Of a DNA stretch of 64,000 nucleotides, positions 6,664 through 20,755 are shown piece by piece. Both the position numbers and the translations under genes were made by a program. The notes under the pieces were generated by a model. It was given only the letters and a program-made list of their open reading frames with translations, was not told where the DNA came from and did not search any database. The DNA is from Pseudomonadota bacterium (lineage in GTDB: Bacteria; Pseudomonadota; Gammaproteobacteria; Steroidobacterales; Steroidobacteraceae): the NCBI GenBank assembly GCA_018241525.1, contig JAFEDR010000012.1, positions 310,001-374,000 of the forward strand. Reading direction: 5' to 3'. Position 1 is the first letter of the stretch. Each line of letters opens with the position of its first letter.

Positions 6664-8022
6664 ATGAGCGACACACCGAAGGTCGGGCCGCGCGAGGGCA
6701 GCCTCGAAGCGCCGACCCGCCATCCCGTACCCTGGCAGAGCCCCGCGTTCTACGACGAGGCGGCGCTGTTCCAGGAGCTCGAGCGCGTCTTCGACATCTG
6801 CCACGGCTGCCGTCGCTGCTTCAGCCTGTGCCAGTCGTTCCCGACGCTGTTCGACGCGGTCGATGCCTCACCGAGCGGCGAGCTCGACGGCGTGCCGCAC
6901 GACGCCTACTGGCAGGTCGTCGACCACTGCTACCTGTGCGACATGTGCTACATGACGAAGTGCCCGTACGTGCCGCCGCACGAGTTCAACATCGACTTTC
7001 CGCACCTGATGCTGCGCGCCAAGGCGGTCAAGCACGCGGCCGGGCGCACCCGCCTGCGCGACCGCGTGCTGTCGGCGACCGACACGGTCGGGCGCCTGGC
7101 CGGCATCCCGGTGGTGGCCGAGGCGGTCAACGCGATCAATGGCACGCGCGCCGGCCGCGCGCTGCTCGCCAAGACGCTCGGCGTGCATGCCGACGCGCCG
7201 CTGCCGAAGTACCACAGCACGAGCTTCCGCGCCGCCGAAGCGCGCCGCACGCCGCCCGCGCTCGCCGCCGAGCCGACCGCCGAGACGCGGGGCCAGGTGG
7301 TGCTGTTCGCGACCTGCTATGGCAACCGCAATGATCCGGCGCTCGATCGCGACCTGGTCGCGGTGTTCGAGCACAACGGCATCCCGGTGCGGCTCGCCTC
7401 GCGCGAGCGTTGCTGTGGCATGCCGAAGCTCGAGCTCGGCGACCTGCCAGGCGTCGCGGCGCTCAAGGACGCGAACATCCCCGAGCTCGCGGCGCTCGTC
7501 GACCAGGGCTTCGACATCGTCGCGGCGATCCCCTCGTGCGTGCTGATGTTCAAGCAGGAGCTGCCGCTGCTGTTCCCCGACGACTCGCTGGTGCAGAAGG
7601 TCCGCGAGCACACCTACGACCCGTTCGAGTACCTGATGCTGCGCCACAAGGCCGGCAAGCTGCGGACGGACTTCCGCCAGCCGCTCGGCAAGGTCTCCTA
7701 CCACGTGCCCTGCCACCTGCGCGTGCAGAACATCGGGCTCAAGACCCGCGACGTGCTGAAGCTCGTACCCGGCACGACGGTCGAGGTGATCGAGCGCTGC
7801 TCGGGTCACAACGGCACTTACGCGGTCAAGCAGGAATTCCACGAGCACTCGATGAAGATCGCCAAGCCCGTCGTCGCCCGCGTCGCGGCGGCCAAGGCCG
7901 ATCACCATTCGAGCGACTGCCCGATGGCGGGCGAGCAGATCGCGCACGGTCTCGGCGACGGCCGGGCCGCGCGCCACCCGCTCAGCCTGCTGCGCGCGGC
8001 CTACGGGATCGGCGATGCCTGA
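6664..8022 (+). CDS. CCG-domain Fe-S oxidoreductase (HdrD/GlpC-like) of the rubrerythrin operon
   Basis: 452 residues. Two N-terminal four-cysteine clusters are visible: C46, C49, C52, C56 (CHGCRRCFSLC) and C89, C92, C95, C100 (CYLCDMCYMTKCP), typical of two 4Fe-4S centres although the last C-P spacing is slightly altered. The C-terminal half has two CCG-type units: VLFATCYGNRN...RERCCGMPKLELGD, and SYHVPCHLRVQN...ERCSGHNGTY, where the second expected CC pair is C-S. This family includes heterodisulfide reductase D and GlpC subunits and transfers electrons or binds thiol/cofactor substrates. In this operon it may donate electrons to the rubredoxin-less rubrerythrin; this is inferred from co-location, not shown. 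It starts with ATG 6664 and overlaps the next gene by 8 nt. No membrane segment is obvious. Confidence 0.85.
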   Translation: MSDTPKVGPREGSLEAPTRHPVPWQSPAFYDEAALFQELERVFDICHGCRRCFSLCQSFPTLFDAVDASPSGELDGVPHDAYWQVVDHCYLCDMCYMTKCPYVPPHEFNIDFPHLMLRAKAVKHAAGRTRLRDRVLSATDTVGRLAGIPVVAEAVNAINGTRAGRALLAKTLGVHADAPLPKYHSTSFRAAEARRTPPALAAEPTAETRGQVVLFATCYGNRNDPALDRDLVAVFEHNGIPVRLASRERCCGMPKLELGDLPGVAALKDANIPELAALVDQGFDIVAAIPSCVLMFKQELPLLFPDDSLVQKVREHTYDPFEYLMLRHKAGKLRTDFRQPLGKVSYHVPCHLRVQNIGLKTRDVLKLVPGTTVEVIERCSGHNGTYAVKQEFHEHSMKIAKPVVARVAAAKADHHSSDCPMAGEQIAHGLGDGRAARHPLSLLRAAYGIGDA

Positions 8023-8623
8023 GACCGATCATCGCGCGCCCCGCGGCCGGCTCGCGCCGCCCGATCTCCTCAGCCTCGAGCAGTACGCGCGGCAGCGCGC
8101 GGACTTCCGGGCGCGCGTGCTCGCGCACAAGCGGGCGCGGACGCTCGCGGTCGGGCCGCACACGACCTGGTGCTTCGAGGACCGGCTGACGGTGCAGTAC
8201 CAGGTTCAGGAGATGCTGCGCGCCGAGCGGATCTTCGAGGTCGACGGCATCCAGGACGAGCTCGATGCCTACAATCCGCTGATTCCGGACGGCACGAACC
8301 TCAAGGTGACACTGCTGATCGAGTATCCGGATCCGGCCGAGCGTGCGATCGCGCTCGCGCGCCTGAAGGGCATCGAGGATCGCTGCTACGTCGAGGCGGC
8401 GGGCCAGCGGTCCTACGCGATCGCCGACGAGGATCTCGACCGCGAGAACGATGAGAAGACCTCGGCGGTGCATTTCCTGCGCTTCGAGCTCGGGGCCGAG
8501 ATGCGCCGCGCGTTCCACGCCGGTGCGCCGATCGCGATCGGCATCGACCTGCCGGCCTACACGCACGCGCTGTCGCTCGGCGCCGACAGCCGCGCGGCGC
8601 TCGCCGCCGACCTCGCGCCGTGA
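8015..8623 (+). CDS. DUF3501 family protein
   Basis: 202 residues, cytoplasmic in appearance, with no signal peptide or membrane helix. The pattern LLSLEQYARQRADFRARVLAHKRAR, VGPHTTWCFEDRLTVQYQVQEMLRAERIF and IQDELDAYNPLIPDGTNLKVTLLIEYPD matches the DUF3501 family, which is regularly encoded beside rubrerythrin and a CCG-type Fe-S oxidoreductase. No biochemical function is established for the family that I know of. One cysteine lies in the TTWCFEDR segment and another in EDRCYVE; a metal or flavin role cannot be judged from sequence. The ATG overlaps the end of the Fe-S gene by 8 nt, so the two are almost certainly translated together. Confidence 0.82.
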   Translation: MPETDHRAPRGRLAPPDLLSLEQYARQRADFRARVLAHKRARTLAVGPHTTWCFEDRLTVQYQVQEMLRAERIFEVDGIQDELDAYNPLIPDGTNLKVTLLIEYPDPAERAIALARLKGIEDRCYVEAAGQRSYAIADEDLDRENDEKTSAVHFLRFELGAEMRRAFHAGAPIAIGIDLPAYTHALSLGADSRAALAADLAP

Positions 8624-8711
8624 GGGCACGCCGTCCGTGTCGCCGTCCGTGGCGCGCCACGGCGGCGCGCCACCCCATTCCGGCCGGTTTTCGAGTACCC
8701 TCGCCGCCGCC

Positions 8712-10607
8712 ATGAGCCAGTCCTATACCGCCTCCGACATCGAAGTCCTGTCCGGCCTCGACCCGGTGCGTCGCCGGCCGGGCATGTACACCGACACCAG
8801 CCGGCCGAACCACCTGGTGCACGAGGTCGTGGACAACAGCGTCGACGAGGCGCTGGCGGGTCACTGCCGGGAGATCAACGTCACGGTGTTCAAGGACGGC
8901 TCGGTCGAGGTCGTCGACGACGGCCGTGGCATGCCGGTCGACGTGCATCCGAAAGAGAAGATCCCGGGCGTCGAGCTGATCCTGACCCGGCTGCACGCCG
9001 GCGGTAAGTTCACCGACAAGACCTACCAGCAGTCCGGCGGCCTGCACGGGGTCGGCGTGTCAGTCGTCAACGCGCTCTCGGCGCGGCTCGAGTGCCGCGT
9101 CAAGCGTGACGGCAACGAGTACCTGATCTCGTTCAAGGACGGCCGGCTCGATCAGAAGCTGAAGGTGGTCGGCAAGGTCGGGGCGCGCAACACCGGCACC
9201 GCGGTGCGCTTCTGGCCGGACCCCAAGTACTTCGATTCGGACAAGGTTTCGCTCACGAAGCTGCGCCACGTGCTGCGCGCCAAGGCCGTGCTCTGCCCCG
9301 GACTCAAGGTCACGCTGCTGGCGGAAGCGAGCGGCGAACGCGACGAGTGGTTCTACACCGGCGGGCTCGCGAGTTACCTGGTCGAGCGCCTCGAGAAGGC
9401 GGCGCTCGTGCCGGAGGAGCCCTTCAGCGCGAGCCTCAAGGGCGGACAGGAAGTCGCCGAGTGGGCCTTCGCCTGGCTCGCCGAGGATGGCGTCGAGGTG
9501 GTCGGCGAGAGCTACGTCAACCTGATCCCGACCGTCGAGGGCGGCACGCACGTCAACGGCCTGCGCACCGGCGTCACCGATGCCGTGCGCGAGTTCTGCG
9601 AGTTCCGCAACCTCGTCCCGCGTGGCGTCAAGCTCGCGCCCGAGGATGTCTGGGACCGGTTCTGCTACGTGCTGTCGGTGAAGATGTCCGAGCCGCAGTT
9701 CGCGGGCCAGACCAAGGAGCGCCTCGCCTCGCGCGAGTCGGCGGCGTTCGTGTCCGGGCTCGTGAAGGACGCCTTCGGCGTCTGGCTCGCGCAGCACCCG
9801 GAGGCCGGTGAGAAGATCGCCGCGTCCGCGATCGAGCGCGCCCAGGCGCGGCTCAAGGCCGCCCAGAAGGTCGTGCGCAAGCGCGTGGTTTCCGGCCCGG
9901 CGCTGCCCGGCAAGCTCGCCGACTGCACCTCGCAGGATCCGGAGCGGACCGAGATCTTCCTGGTCGAGGGCGACTCGGCGGGCGGCAGCGCGAAGCAGGC
10001 CCGTGAGCGCGAGTTCCAGGCCGTGATGCCGCTGCGTGGCAAGATCCTCAATACCTGGGAGGTGGACGCCGCGGGCGTGCTCGCCTCGCAGGAAGTGCAC
10101 GACATCTCGGTCGCGATCGGCGTCGAGCCGGCCTCCGGCAAGCTCACCGACCTGCGCTACCACAAGATCTGCATCCTGGCCGACGCCGATTCCGACGGCC
10201 AGCACATCGCCACGCTGCTGTGCGCGCTCTTTCTGCGGCACTTCCGGCCGCTGGTGCTGGCCGGCCACGTGCACGTCGCGATGCCGCCGCTGTACCGGGT
10301 CGACGTCGGCAAGAACGTCTACTACGCGCTCGACGATGCCGAGCGCGCGGGCATCCTCGACCGGATCGCCGCCGAGGGCCAGCGCGGCAAGGTCACCGTG
10401 ACCCGCTTCAAGGGCCTCGGCGAGATGAGCCCGCTGCAGCTGCGCGAGACGACGATGGCGCCGGCCACGCGCCGGCTGCTGCAGCTGACCGTGGACGCGG
10501 CCGACGACACCGACCAGCTGCTCGACATGCTGCTCGCCAAGAAGCGTGCCGCCGACCGGCGTGACTGGCTCGAGGCCAAGGGCAACCTCGCCGAGGTGGT
10601 CGCGTGA
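8712..10607 (+). CDS. parE: DNA topoisomerase IV subunit B
   Basis: 631 residues, matching E. coli ParE (630). ParE provides the ATPase and TOPRIM parts of topoisomerase IV, which decatenates daughter chromosomes. The N-terminus SYTASDIEVLSGLDPVRRRP, the ATP-site segments DNSVDEALAGH, DDGRGMPVDVHP and GGLHGVGVSVVNA, and the TOPRIM motif EGDSAGGSAKQAR with DADSDGQHI are all present and follow ParE rather than GyrB (no long C-terminal insertion). The start is ATG 8712; the frame is open further upstream but the extra part overlaps the end of the DUF3501 gene and has no similarity. parC follows with a 4-nt overlap. Confidence 0.97.
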   Translation: MSQSYTASDIEVLSGLDPVRRRPGMYTDTSRPNHLVHEVVDNSVDEALAGHCREINVTVFKDGSVEVVDDGRGMPVDVHPKEKIPGVELILTRLHAGGKFTDKTYQQSGGLHGVGVSVVNALSARLECRVKRDGNEYLISFKDGRLDQKLKVVGKVGARNTGTAVRFWPDPKYFDSDKVSLTKLRHVLRAKAVLCPGLKVTLLAEASGERDEWFYTGGLASYLVERLEKAALVPEEPFSASLKGGQEVAEWAFAWLAEDGVEVVGESYVNLIPTVEGGTHVNGLRTGVTDAVREFCEFRNLVPRGVKLAPEDVWDRFCYVLSVKMSEPQFAGQTKERLASRESAAFVSGLVKDAFGVWLAQHPEAGEKIAASAIERAQARLKAAQKVVRKRVVSGPALPGKLADCTSQDPERTEIFLVEGDSAGGSAKQAREREFQAVMPLRGKILNTWEVDAAGVLASQEVHDISVAIGVEPASGKLTDLRYHKICILADADSDGQHIATLLCALFLRHFRPLVLAGHVHVAMPPLYRVDVGKNVYYALDDAERAGILDRIAAEGQRGKVTVTRFKGLGEMSPLQLRETTMAPATRRLLQLTVDAADDTDQLLDMLLAKKRAADRRDWLEAKGNLAEVVA

Positions 10608-12871
10608 AGTCGCAGGAGCTGAACTTCGAGGGCATCGAGCGGCGACCGCTCAAGGCCTTCACCGAGAAGGCGTACCTCGACTACTCGATGTACGTGATCC
10701 TCGACCGCGCGCTGCCGCAGCTCGCCGATGGCCTGAAGCCCGTGCAGCGCCGCATCATCTATGCGATGAGCGAGCTCGGCTTGTCGGCGGCCTCGAAGCA
10801 CAAGAAGAGCGCGCGCACCGTCGGCGACGTGATCGGCAAGTTCCATCCGCACGGCGATTCGGCGTGCTACGAGGCCATGGTGCACATGGCCCAGGACTTC
10901 TCGTACCGCTATCCGATCATCGACGGCCAGGGCAACTTCGGCTCGACCGACGATCCGAAGTCGTTCGCGGCGATGCGCTACACCGAGTCGCGCCTGCGGC
11001 CGTATGCCGAGGTGCTGCTCGCCGAGCTCGACCAGGGAACCGTGGAGTGGGTGCCGAACTTCGACGGCACGCTCGAGGAGCCGGCGTTGATGCCGGCGCG
11101 GCTGCCGAACGTGCTGCTGAACGGCTCCACCGGCATTGCGGTCGGCATGGCCACCGACATTCCGCCGCACAACCTGAAGGAGATCGCAGCGGCCTGCGTA
11201 CGGCTCCTCGACGAGCCGGACGTCAGCCTGCGCGAGCTCCTGAAGCTCGTGCCGGGACCGGATTTCCCGACCGGCGCCGAGATCGTCACCCCGAAGAGCG
11301 AGCTGCGGGCGATCTACGAGAGCGGCACCGGCACTTTCCGCGCCCGCGCCGTGTACGAGGTCGCCGACGGCGAGGTGATCATCACCGCGCTGCCGTACCA
11401 GGTCTCCGGCTCGAAGCTGCAGGAGCAGGTGGCGGCGCAGATCCGCGCCAAGAAGCTGCCGATGGTGGAGAACATCCGCGACGAGTCCGACCACGAGGAC
11501 CCGACGCGGCTTGTGCTCGAGCTGCGCTCGAACCGGGTCGACGCCGAGCAGGTGATGGCGCACCTGTTCGCGACCACCGACCTCGAGCGCACCTACCGCG
11601 TGAACCTGAACGTGATCGCGCTCGATGGCCGGCCACGGGTGATGGGCCTGCGCGACCTGCTGACCGAGTGGCTGTCCTACCGGCAGCGCACCGTCACGCG
11701 CCGCCTCGAGTACCGCCTCGGCAAGGTCAACACCCGGCTGCACATCCTCGAAGGCCTGCTGATCGCGTACCTGAACCTCGACGAGGTGATCCGCATCGTC
11801 CGGCGCGAGGACGAGCCGAAGCCGGTGCTGATGAAGCGCTTCAAGCTGTCCAACGAGCAGGCAGAGGCGATCCTCGAGACCAAGCTGCGGCACCTGGCGA
11901 AGCTCGAGGAGATGAAGATCAAGGGCGAGCAGGTGGAGCTCGCCGCCGAGCGCGACGACCTCGAGAAGACGCTGAAGAGCCCGGCGCGGCTCAAGAAGCT
12001 GATCCGCGGCGAGATCGAGGCGGATGCCGAGAAGTACGGCGACAAGCGCCGCACGAAGATCGTCGAACGCGAGGCGGCGAAGGCGATCGAGGAGAGCGAG
12101 CTGGTCGTGACCGAGCCGGTCACGGTGGTGCTCTCGACGGCGGGCTGGGTGCGCCAGGCGAAGGGCCACGACATCGATCCACGCTCGCTGTCTTACAAGA
12201 CCGGCGACGGCTTCCAGGCGGCCGCGCGCGGCAAGAGCACGCAGCAGGCGGTGTTCCTCGATTCGACCGGGCGCACCTACAGCCTGCCGGCGCACTCGCT
12301 GCCGTCGGCGCGCGGCCAGGGCGAGCCGCTGTCGGGCCGCGTCGATCCGCCGGACGGAGCGACCTTCGCGAGCGTGATGCTGGGTGAACCCGCCGACCGC
12401 TTCGTGATCGCGACGGATGCCGGCTACGGCTTCATCGTCAAGCTCGAGGACCTCTACGCACGCAACCGCGCCGGCAAGGCGGTGCTCGCGGTCGGCGAGC
12501 GGCAGAAGGCGATCCCGGCGGCGGCGGTGCCGGTCGAGCCGGGCGCGCTGATCGCGGTCGCGGCGGCCAGCGAGGGCATGGACGGGCGGCTGCTGGTGTT
12601 CCCGGTGGCCGACCTGCCGGAACTCGCCAAGGGCCGCGGCAACAAGCTCTTCAACATCCCGGCGGCGCGCGCCGAGAGCCGCGAGGAACTGGTCGTCGCA
12701 GTGGCGGTCGTGCCGGCGGGCGCGAAGCTGCGCGTGCTGTGCGGCGAGCGGGCGATGACGCTCAGCTTCGGCGAGCTCGCCGACTACCGTGGCGAGCGCG
12801 CGCAGCGCGGTGCGATGCTGCCGAAGAACTACCGGCGTGTGACCGGCCTCGAGGTCGAGCCGAGCGCCTGA
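10604..12871 (+). CDS. parC: DNA topoisomerase IV subunit A
   Basis: 755 residues, usual ParC length. The breakage-reunion domain contains the catalytic tyrosine in AAMRYTESRLRPY and the quinolone-determining segment HPHGDSACYEAM, with the wild-type serine and glutamate of sensitive enzymes. The C-terminal domain has degenerate beta-pinwheel repeats and no GyrA box, consistent with ParC. The start is GTG 10604, overlapping the parE stop (GTGA). A coiled-coil-like Glu/Lys-rich stretch around residues 430-490 matches the long helices of the dimer gate. The following 106 bp hold the ribosome site of glgP and a GC-rich imperfect hairpin. Confidence 0.97.
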   Translation: MKSQELNFEGIERRPLKAFTEKAYLDYSMYVILDRALPQLADGLKPVQRRIIYAMSELGLSAASKHKKSARTVGDVIGKFHPHGDSACYEAMVHMAQDFSYRYPIIDGQGNFGSTDDPKSFAAMRYTESRLRPYAEVLLAELDQGTVEWVPNFDGTLEEPALMPARLPNVLLNGSTGIAVGMATDIPPHNLKEIAAACVRLLDEPDVSLRELLKLVPGPDFPTGAEIVTPKSELRAIYESGTGTFRARAVYEVADGEVIITALPYQVSGSKLQEQVAAQIRAKKLPMVENIRDESDHEDPTRLVLELRSNRVDAEQVMAHLFATTDLERTYRVNLNVIALDGRPRVMGLRDLLTEWLSYRQRTVTRRLEYRLGKVNTRLHILEGLLIAYLNLDEVIRIVRREDEPKPVLMKRFKLSNEQAEAILETKLRHLAKLEEMKIKGEQVELAAERDDLEKTLKSPARLKKLIRGEIEADAEKYGDKRRTKIVEREAAKAIEESELVVTEPVTVVLSTAGWVRQAKGHDIDPRSLSYKTGDGFQAAARGKSTQQAVFLDSTGRTYSLPAHSLPSARGQGEPLSGRVDPPDGATFASVMLGEPADRFVIATDAGYGFIVKLEDLYARNRAGKAVLAVGERQKAIPAAAVPVEPGALIAVAAASEGMDGRLLVFPVADLPELAKGRGNKLFNIPAARAESREELVVAVAVVPAGAKLRVLCGERAMTLSFGELADYRGERAQRGAMLPKNYRRVTGLEVEPSA

Positions 12872-12977
12872 GCGGGCGCCCCAAAACGGTGCGCAGCGCG
12901 CAAGGCGACATGGTGCATTCGCGGCCGACCCGGTATCGTGCGGCCGCGCGCCGCCGGGCGCGGTCGGAGGAGCAGCC

Positions 12978-15448
<2,471 letters not shown>

Positions 15449-15449
<1 letters not shown>

Positions 15450-17692
15450 TGGCCGCCCGCCGCACGTCGCGCGCCACGCGCCGGCTCGGCCAGGCGACGA
15501 TCGAGGCGCTCGTGGCCGCGACCCATCGCGAGCCGCGCTCGGTGCTCGGCTATCACGAGTACGAGCGCACCGACGAGCAGCCGCTGTGCGTCGTGCGCGT
15601 GCTCGAGCCTGGCGCGAGCGAGGTGGCCGTCTATTGGGAGGACGAGCCGGCGAGCGCGGCGCGGCCGCTGCGGGCGCTGCACGCCGCGGGCCTGTTCGAG
15701 GGCCGGCTGCCGTACCGTCGACCGCTCGTTCCGTACCGGCTGCGAGTCCGGTACGCCGACGGTCACGAGCGGGTGCGGCACGATCCGTACTACTTCGCGC
15801 CGCAGCTGTCGGACTACGACCTGCACCTGTACGGCGAAGGCCAGCACTACCGCCTGTGGTCGAAGTTCGGCGCCCATCCGCTGGTGCTCGAAGGCCTCTC
15901 CGGCACCCACTTCGCCGTCTGGGCGCCGAACGCGGCCCGGGTCAGCGTGGTCGGGCCATTCAACCTGTGGGATGGCCGGCGCCACGCGATGCACGCGCGC
16001 GGCGCGAGCGGGGTCTGGGAGCTGTTCGTGCCCGGCGTCGCCGCGGGCGAGCCGTACAAGTACGAAGTCCGCAGCGCCCGCGGCGACACGCGGCTCAAGT
16101 CCGACCCGTTCGCGTTCCAGATGCAGCTGCGGCCCGACAACTGCTCGCTGGTCGCCCCCGAGTCGGGCCACCGCTGGAGCGATGCGGCCTGGCTGGCAGC
16201 GCGTCGCGGGGCCGACCCGAGTCGCCGGCCGATCAGCATCTACGAAGTGCACCTCGGCTCGTGGCGCCGCGCCGAGGGTCGTGATCCACCGTTCCTGACC
16301 TGGCGCGAAATCGCCGAACAGCTGATCCCGTACGCGCTCGACCTCGGCGTCACCCACCTCGAGCTGATGGGGGTGGCCGAGCACCCCTTCGACGGCTCGT
16401 GGGGCTACCAGGTCGCAGGCTACTACGCGCCGACCGCACGCTTCGGCACGCCGGACGAGTTCCGGGAATTCGTCGATCGCTGCCACGCGGCGGGGCTCGG
16501 CGTGCTGATGGACTGGGTGCCGGCGCATTTCCCGAAGGACGAGCACGGCCTCGTCGAGTTCGATGGCACCGCGCTCTACGAGCATGCGGATCCACGCCAG
16601 GGCGAGCATCGCGACTGGGGCACCAAGATCTTCAACTACGGCCGCAACGAGGTGCGCAACTTCCTGGTGGCGAATGCGCTCTACTGGCTGACGGAATTCC
16701 ACCTCGACGGGCTGCGGGTCGACGCGGTCGCCTCGATGCTCTACCTCGACTACAGCCGCCCGGCCGGCGAATGGATCCCGAACCGCTACGGCGGACGCGA
16801 GAACCTCGAGGCCATCGAATTCCTGCGCCAGCTGAACGTGGCCGTACAGGAGTACGCGCCGGGTGCGCTGATGTTCGCCGAGGAATCGACCACGTATGCC
16901 GGCGTGACGCAGCCGGCCCACCTCGGGGGGCTGGGATTCACGTTCAAGTGGAACATGGGCTGGATGAACGACACGCTGCGCTACCTGGCGCTCGACCCGG
17001 TATACCGCAGCCACGAGCACCGGCTCGTGACTTTTTCGTTCATGTACGCCTGGTCGGAGCGTTTCCTGCTGCCGCTCTCGCATGACGAGGTGGTGCACGG
17101 CAAGGGGTCGCTGCTCGGCAAGATGCCCGGGGACGACTGGCAGAAGCGTGCCAACTACCGGCTGCTGCTGGCCTACATGACCGCGCATCCGGGCAAGAAG
17201 CTGCTGTTCATGGGCTCGGAGTTCGGCCAGTGGCACGAGTGGCGCGACGCCGCGAGCCTCGACTGGGAACTGCTGGGCGACGCCCGCCACCGCGGGTTGC
17301 GGGATTTCAATCGCGAGCTCAATCGCCTCTACGTCGCGACCGCGGCGCTGCACGGCAGCGACGCCGACCCGGACGGATTCGCCTGGGTCGACGTGCACAA
17401 TGCGGCGATGAGCGTGTTCGCGTTCGAGCGCCGGCCGACCCGGGGCGACCCGGGCGCGCCGCTGCTGTGCGTGTTCAACGCGACCCCGGTACCGCGCGAC
17501 GACTACTGGATCGGCGTCGAGGGCCCGGGCCGGTATCGCACGCTGCTCGATTCCGACGATCCGCGCTTCGGCGGCTCGGGCTACTGCCGCACCGTCGAGC
17601 ACGAGGCCGGAGCACCCGGTGCGCACGGCCGCTCGCATGCGCTGCGGCTCGCGCTGCCACCGCTCGGCGCGCTGATCCTGCGCCGCGCGTGA
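15449..17692 (+). CDS. glgB: 1,4-alpha-glucan branching enzyme (GH13)
   Basis: 747 residues. GlgB makes alpha-1,6 branches in glycogen. The order is an N-terminal carbohydrate-binding region (to about 110), an E-set/CBM48 domain (GTHFAVWAPNAARVSVVGPF) and the GH13 catalytic barrel with the nucleophile in GLRVDAVASMLYLDY, acid/base in LMFAEESTTY and third carboxylate in LSHDEVVHGK. The long form with the extra N-terminal domain resembles E. coli GlgB. The ATG at 15449 shares one base with the glgP stop (TGATG), so translation is coupled. glgX follows after 4 bp. Confidence 0.96.
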
Positions 17693-17696
17693 ACCG

Positions 17697-19760
<2,064 letters not shown>

Positions 19761-19801
19761 TACTGCCGCGACGGGCGCCGCATGGCGCCGAGGGAGAGGC
19801 C

Positions 19802-20755
19802 ATGGGATTCGCGGACATCGCCCGGCTTTGGCGCCTGGCAGCGCTCGTTCTCGGTGGGCTTGCTGCGCTGCCGGCAGCGGCGCAGGAGTACTGGCAGGTC
19901 CGCGAGGGCCACGTCACGGTGGTCGCCGCCGGTAGCCCGGCGCTTGCGATCACGACCGCGAGGCGCGTGCTGCAACTCGAGGCCACGGCACGGTGGCTGC
20001 AGGAATGGCCGCAGGACTTCCAGCCGCCGGCCGTACTGGTGTTCGCGCTGACGCCGGAGCTGATGCTGTCGACCTTCCGCCGCACGGATCCCGCCGCCGA
20101 TAGCGCCGCGGGCAGCGACGAGCTACCCACCTCGCTGCTGGTCACGCCGACCCTGACGCTGGTCGCGGTCGCCTACCGCGCCGAGCACCGCCATGAGCTC
20201 GCCGGACTGCAGGAGCTCTATCTCGGCGCCCTGTTCGAGTCCGCGCCGCCGCCGCACTGGCCGCCGTGCGCCGAGACCGGCTTCAAGATGGTCATTGGCG
20301 GCGCCGAGTACGACGACGCGCTGCGCGTGCAGATTCCCGCCACCCGGGCGGGCGAGTTCGAGAAGCTGCCGCCCTCGAAGTTCCTGCTGGAGGCGCCGAC
20401 GGCGGCAAGTGAGCAACTGATCGGCCCGCGCGCCTTCTCGTGCTACCTGCTCGCGCAGATGCTGCCGAATGCGGCGCCGGCGCTGCGCAAGGACTGGCGT
20501 CAGCTGTATGCGCGGCTCGGCGGCGGCACGGCGCTTGCCGAGGCGATCGGCGCCGGTCTCGGCGGCTCGGTGGAGGCGTTCGACCGGCGCTTCCTCGACT
20601 TCGCGAGCTGGTACAACCACCGGCAAAAGGACATCGCCGTGACCGTCGAGCTGCCCGGGACGCTGCCGGCACCCGGGGTTCCCGAGCGCCTGCCGCCCGA
20701 GCGCATGCAGGCGCTGCTCGCGCAGCTCTGCGCGAAGCTCGGCAACTGCCGCTAG
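19802..20755 (+). CDS. Secreted protein of unknown function in the glg operon
   Basis: 317 residues with a clear Sec signal peptide (positively charged MGFADIARLWR, hydrophobic LAALVLGGLAALP, cleavage near AAAQ-EYW), so a periplasmic or outer-membrane location is expected. ATG 19802 is preceded by GAGGGAGAGG. The mature part begins with a beta-strand-like segment (EYWQVREGHVTVVAAGSP) and has helices with RRVLQLEATARWLQEW, then VAYRAEHRHELAGLQELYLGAL and a C-terminal WYNHRQKDIAVTVELPG. The arrangement loosely recalls secreted peptidase-MA-like/DUF1570 proteins, but no HExxH motif is present, so no activity can be assigned. There are cysteine residues at PPCAETG, FSCYLLA and the C-terminal CAKLGNC. 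Its stop codon overlaps that of the convergent amylase at a CTAG. Confidence 0.75.
   Translation: MGFADIARLWRLAALVLGGLAALPAAAQEYWQVREGHVTVVAAGSPALAITTARRVLQLEATARWLQEWPQDFQPPAVLVFALTPELMLSTFRRTDPAADSAAGSDELPTSLLVTPTLTLVAVAYRAEHRHELAGLQELYLGALFESAPPPHWPPCAETGFKMVIGGAEYDDALRVQIPATRAGEFEKLPPSKFLLEAPTAASEQLIGPRAFSCYLLAQMLPNAAPALRKDWRQLYARLGGGTALAEAIGAGLGGSVEAFDRRFLDFASWYNHRQKDIAVTVELPGTLPAPGVPERLPPERMQALLAQLCAKLGNCR

Noticed and set aside
12872..12977. A terminator between parC and glgP
   Set aside because: Only an imperfect GC-rich hairpin near 12942-12963 overlapping the glgP ribosome-site region, with no T-tract, so no terminator is claimed.
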